Origin: Hyphococcus sp.
GTDB lineage: Bacteria > Pseudomonadota > Alphaproteobacteria > Caulobacterales > Parvularculaceae
Direction of reading: 5' to 3'
NCBI GenBank assembly: GCA_021776295.1
Contig: JAJFGE010000013.1
Coordinates: 32,247-96,246, forward strand
Length of the DNA stretch: 64,000 bases
In this document: positions 63,162 through 64,000 of the stretch, one piece after another
Layout of the letters: every line of letters starts with the position of its first letter
Position numbering within the stretch: the stretch's first letter is position 1
Made by a program: the position numbers and the translations under genes
Notes under the pieces: generated by a model
What the model was told of the DNA's origin: nothing
Databases searched by the model: none
What the model saw: only the letters and a program-made list of their open reading frames with translations

Positions 63162-63482
63162 TTATGGCCGGTAAGCGCCGTCCGGAAGCTGAGCAATGCG
63201 CTCAATCTGGCCGACGCGAATATTAACCCGGCAATAGATGCGCGGCGCACTTTTGTCAGCGGCGCTGGAGACCCAATATTCGAAAACCGATGCATTTTGC
63301 TGCACGCGCCGGTCGACTTTGCGATAGTCAGCGCCGCCAAGCTCTCGTGCTGCGTCCACGCAATCATAGAGTGACCGCTCATATTGACGCGCGCCAGCGG
63401 GCGCGAGCGCCGCAGAAAATAGCACAGTACCAGTGGCTATAACGCCGATCCAAGCCGATTTCGCTACAGGGAGGTTAAACAT
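63162..63482 (-). CDS. Small secreted protein of unknown function
   Basis: A 106-residue protein with a signal peptide (to about residue 31, ALAPAGA). The mature part is about 75 residues with two cysteines (LYDCVDAAREL and IYCRVNIRV), so one disulfide is possible. I recognise no family. It is divergent from an HxlR regulator, with two palindromes between their starts that could control it, and ends at a strong terminator. Confidence 0.6.
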   Translation of the reverse strand: MFNLPVAKSAWIGVIATGTVLFSAALAPAGARQYERSLYDCVDAARELGGADYRKVDRRVQQNASVFEYWVSSAADKSAPRIYCRVNIRVGQIERIAQLPDGAYRP

Positions 63483-63529
63483 GGTGTTCTCTTTCTTTTA
63501 ACTTTTATCATGAAAGTTACTATGGGCAG

Positions 63530-63552
63530 GTCACTTGAATAATGCAAGTGAC
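63530..63552. promoter_or_regulatory. Palindromic operator 1 between the secreted protein and HxlR genes
   Basis: GTCACTTG (63530-63537) and CAAGTGAC (63545-63552) form a perfect 8-bp inverted repeat around 7 bases. It shares the GTCAC/GTGAC half-sites with the second palindrome 27 bases away. Confidence 0.65.
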
Positions 63553-63578
63553 TTATCTATTTTATTGCTGGGAGACTG

Positions 63579-63594
63579 GTCACGAATGAGTGAC
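63579..63594. promoter_or_regulatory. Palindromic operator 2 between the secreted protein and HxlR genes
   Basis: GTCAC (63579-63583) and GTGAC (63590-63594) are separated by 6 bases. Repetition of the same half-sites in one short gap points to a dimeric regulator, most simply the adjacent HxlR protein. Confidence 0.6.
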
Positions 63595-63651
63595 TGAAAG
63601 TGCGTCTGGATAATATGCGCCTACTTATTAAGGGTGCGACAGGGAGTGAGT

Positions 63652-63996
63652 ATGGCTGCGAAAGCGAGCGGAAAGCGCGCCTTAGCGGAGCCGCGTTCGG
63701 AATGTCCGGTTGGCAAAGCGCTCGATTTGCTTGGCGACCGGTGGACATTGCTTGTCATCCGAGACATGGCGATCAATGGCGAACGCACTTACAATGAGTT
63801 TTTGGCGGCGCCGGAAAGCATTCCCACAAACACGCTGGCGTTGCGCCTTAAAAGGCTCGAAGAAGCAAGCGTCGTCGTCAAAGAGCCCTATCAGCAAAAC
63901 CCGCCACGCTACACCTATAAGCTGACGGATAAAGGGCGTGATCTCCTTCCGGTCCTCAGATCCCTAAGGGATTGGTCGCTCGCCTATGGTGACTGA
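63652..63996 (+). CDS. HxlR-family transcriptional regulator
   Basis: A 114-residue winged-helix regulator. The signature ECPVGKALDLLGDRWTLLVIRDMA, with the family cysteine, opens the fold. The recognition helix region is FLAAPESIPTNTLALRLKRLEEASVV and the wing PPRYTYKLTDKG. ATG 63652 has AGGGAG upstream and is preferred to GTG 63634. It is divergent from the small secreted protein and probably controls it through the two palindromes. Confidence 0.9.
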   Translation: MAAKASGKRALAEPRSECPVGKALDLLGDRWTLLVIRDMAINGERTYNEFLAAPESIPTNTLALRLKRLEEASVVVKEPYQQNPPRYTYKLTDKGRDLLPVLRSLRDWSLAYGD

Positions 63997-64000
63997 TTGC

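Overview
This 64 kb window looks like chromosomal DNA of a free-living alphaproteobacterium. The gene content, moderately high GC, frequent TTG/GTG starts, single-cysteine DksA, Gcw_chp/TorF-type outer-membrane protein and short palindromic intergenic repeats all fit that class. I cannot name the genus. It is mostly core metabolism. I see no CRISPR array, transposase, integrase or prophage.

Layout: 0-1.3 kb, end of an unknown gene, an FAD-dependent L-2-hydroxyglutarate-oxidase-like gene and tRNA-Met(CAT). 1.3-3.2 kb (minus), EF-hand protein / ECF sigma / short membrane protein (likely anti-sigma) / Metal_resist protein. 3.4-7.9 kb, molybdenum cofactor operon moaA-moaD-moaE-moaB-moaC-moeA-mobA. 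8.1-11.3 kb, PiT-type phosphate transporter divergent from an OprP/O-like porin with a Pho-box-like site, a 59-codon secreted-protein gene and a second, perfect Pho box. 11.3-12 kb, prepilin peptidase. 12.2-14.7 kb, glutathione-dependent formaldehyde detoxification (adhC, GNAT, fghA). 14.7-15.9 kb, a PrnB/IDO-like protein. 17-24.7 kb, nitrogen module glnK-amtB-gltD-gltB. 25-29.8 kb, an aminotransferase, then a SAM-I-type riboswitch controlling metX-metB-hom. 29.8-32.3 kb, proB-proA. 32.4-43.8 kb, a branched-chain amino-acid run: leader peptide and attenuator, ilvD-ilvC-ilvB-ilvH-leuA-(AT-rich acyltransferase)-leuC-leuD-leuB. 44-49.8 kb, ferredoxin reductase, amidase, dusA, TauE/SafE, fabH-like. 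49.8-52.8 kb, a LysR gene broken by one amber codon, divergent from an NHL-repeat protein and a second TauE/SafE, then slyX. 52.9-60.9 kb, phosphomannomutase, CNT nucleoside transporter, amidohydrolase, uracil-DNA-glycosylase-like, MarR/VOC pair, membrane-anchored lysozyme, YbjN-like protein. 61.1-64 kb, dksA, a second ECF sigma cassette, and a small secreted protein divergent from an HxlR regulator with paired palindromic operators.

The main regulatory logic that can be read directly is amino-acid feedback. The methionine operon carries a SAM aptamer whose downstream hairpin can cover the metX ribosome site. The ilv/leu run is preceded by a 47-codon leader peptide with ten consecutive Ile/Leu/Val codons; an 8-nt segment just after that run is exactly complementary to the 5' arm of the terminator. 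The least explained signals are a three-copy dispersed repeat (48.5, 52.8, 54.4 kb) whose hairpin keeps pairing through compensatory changes, the orphan Pho box with its small secreted protein, the AT-rich acyltransferase inside the leucine operon, and the tail-anchored lysozyme.
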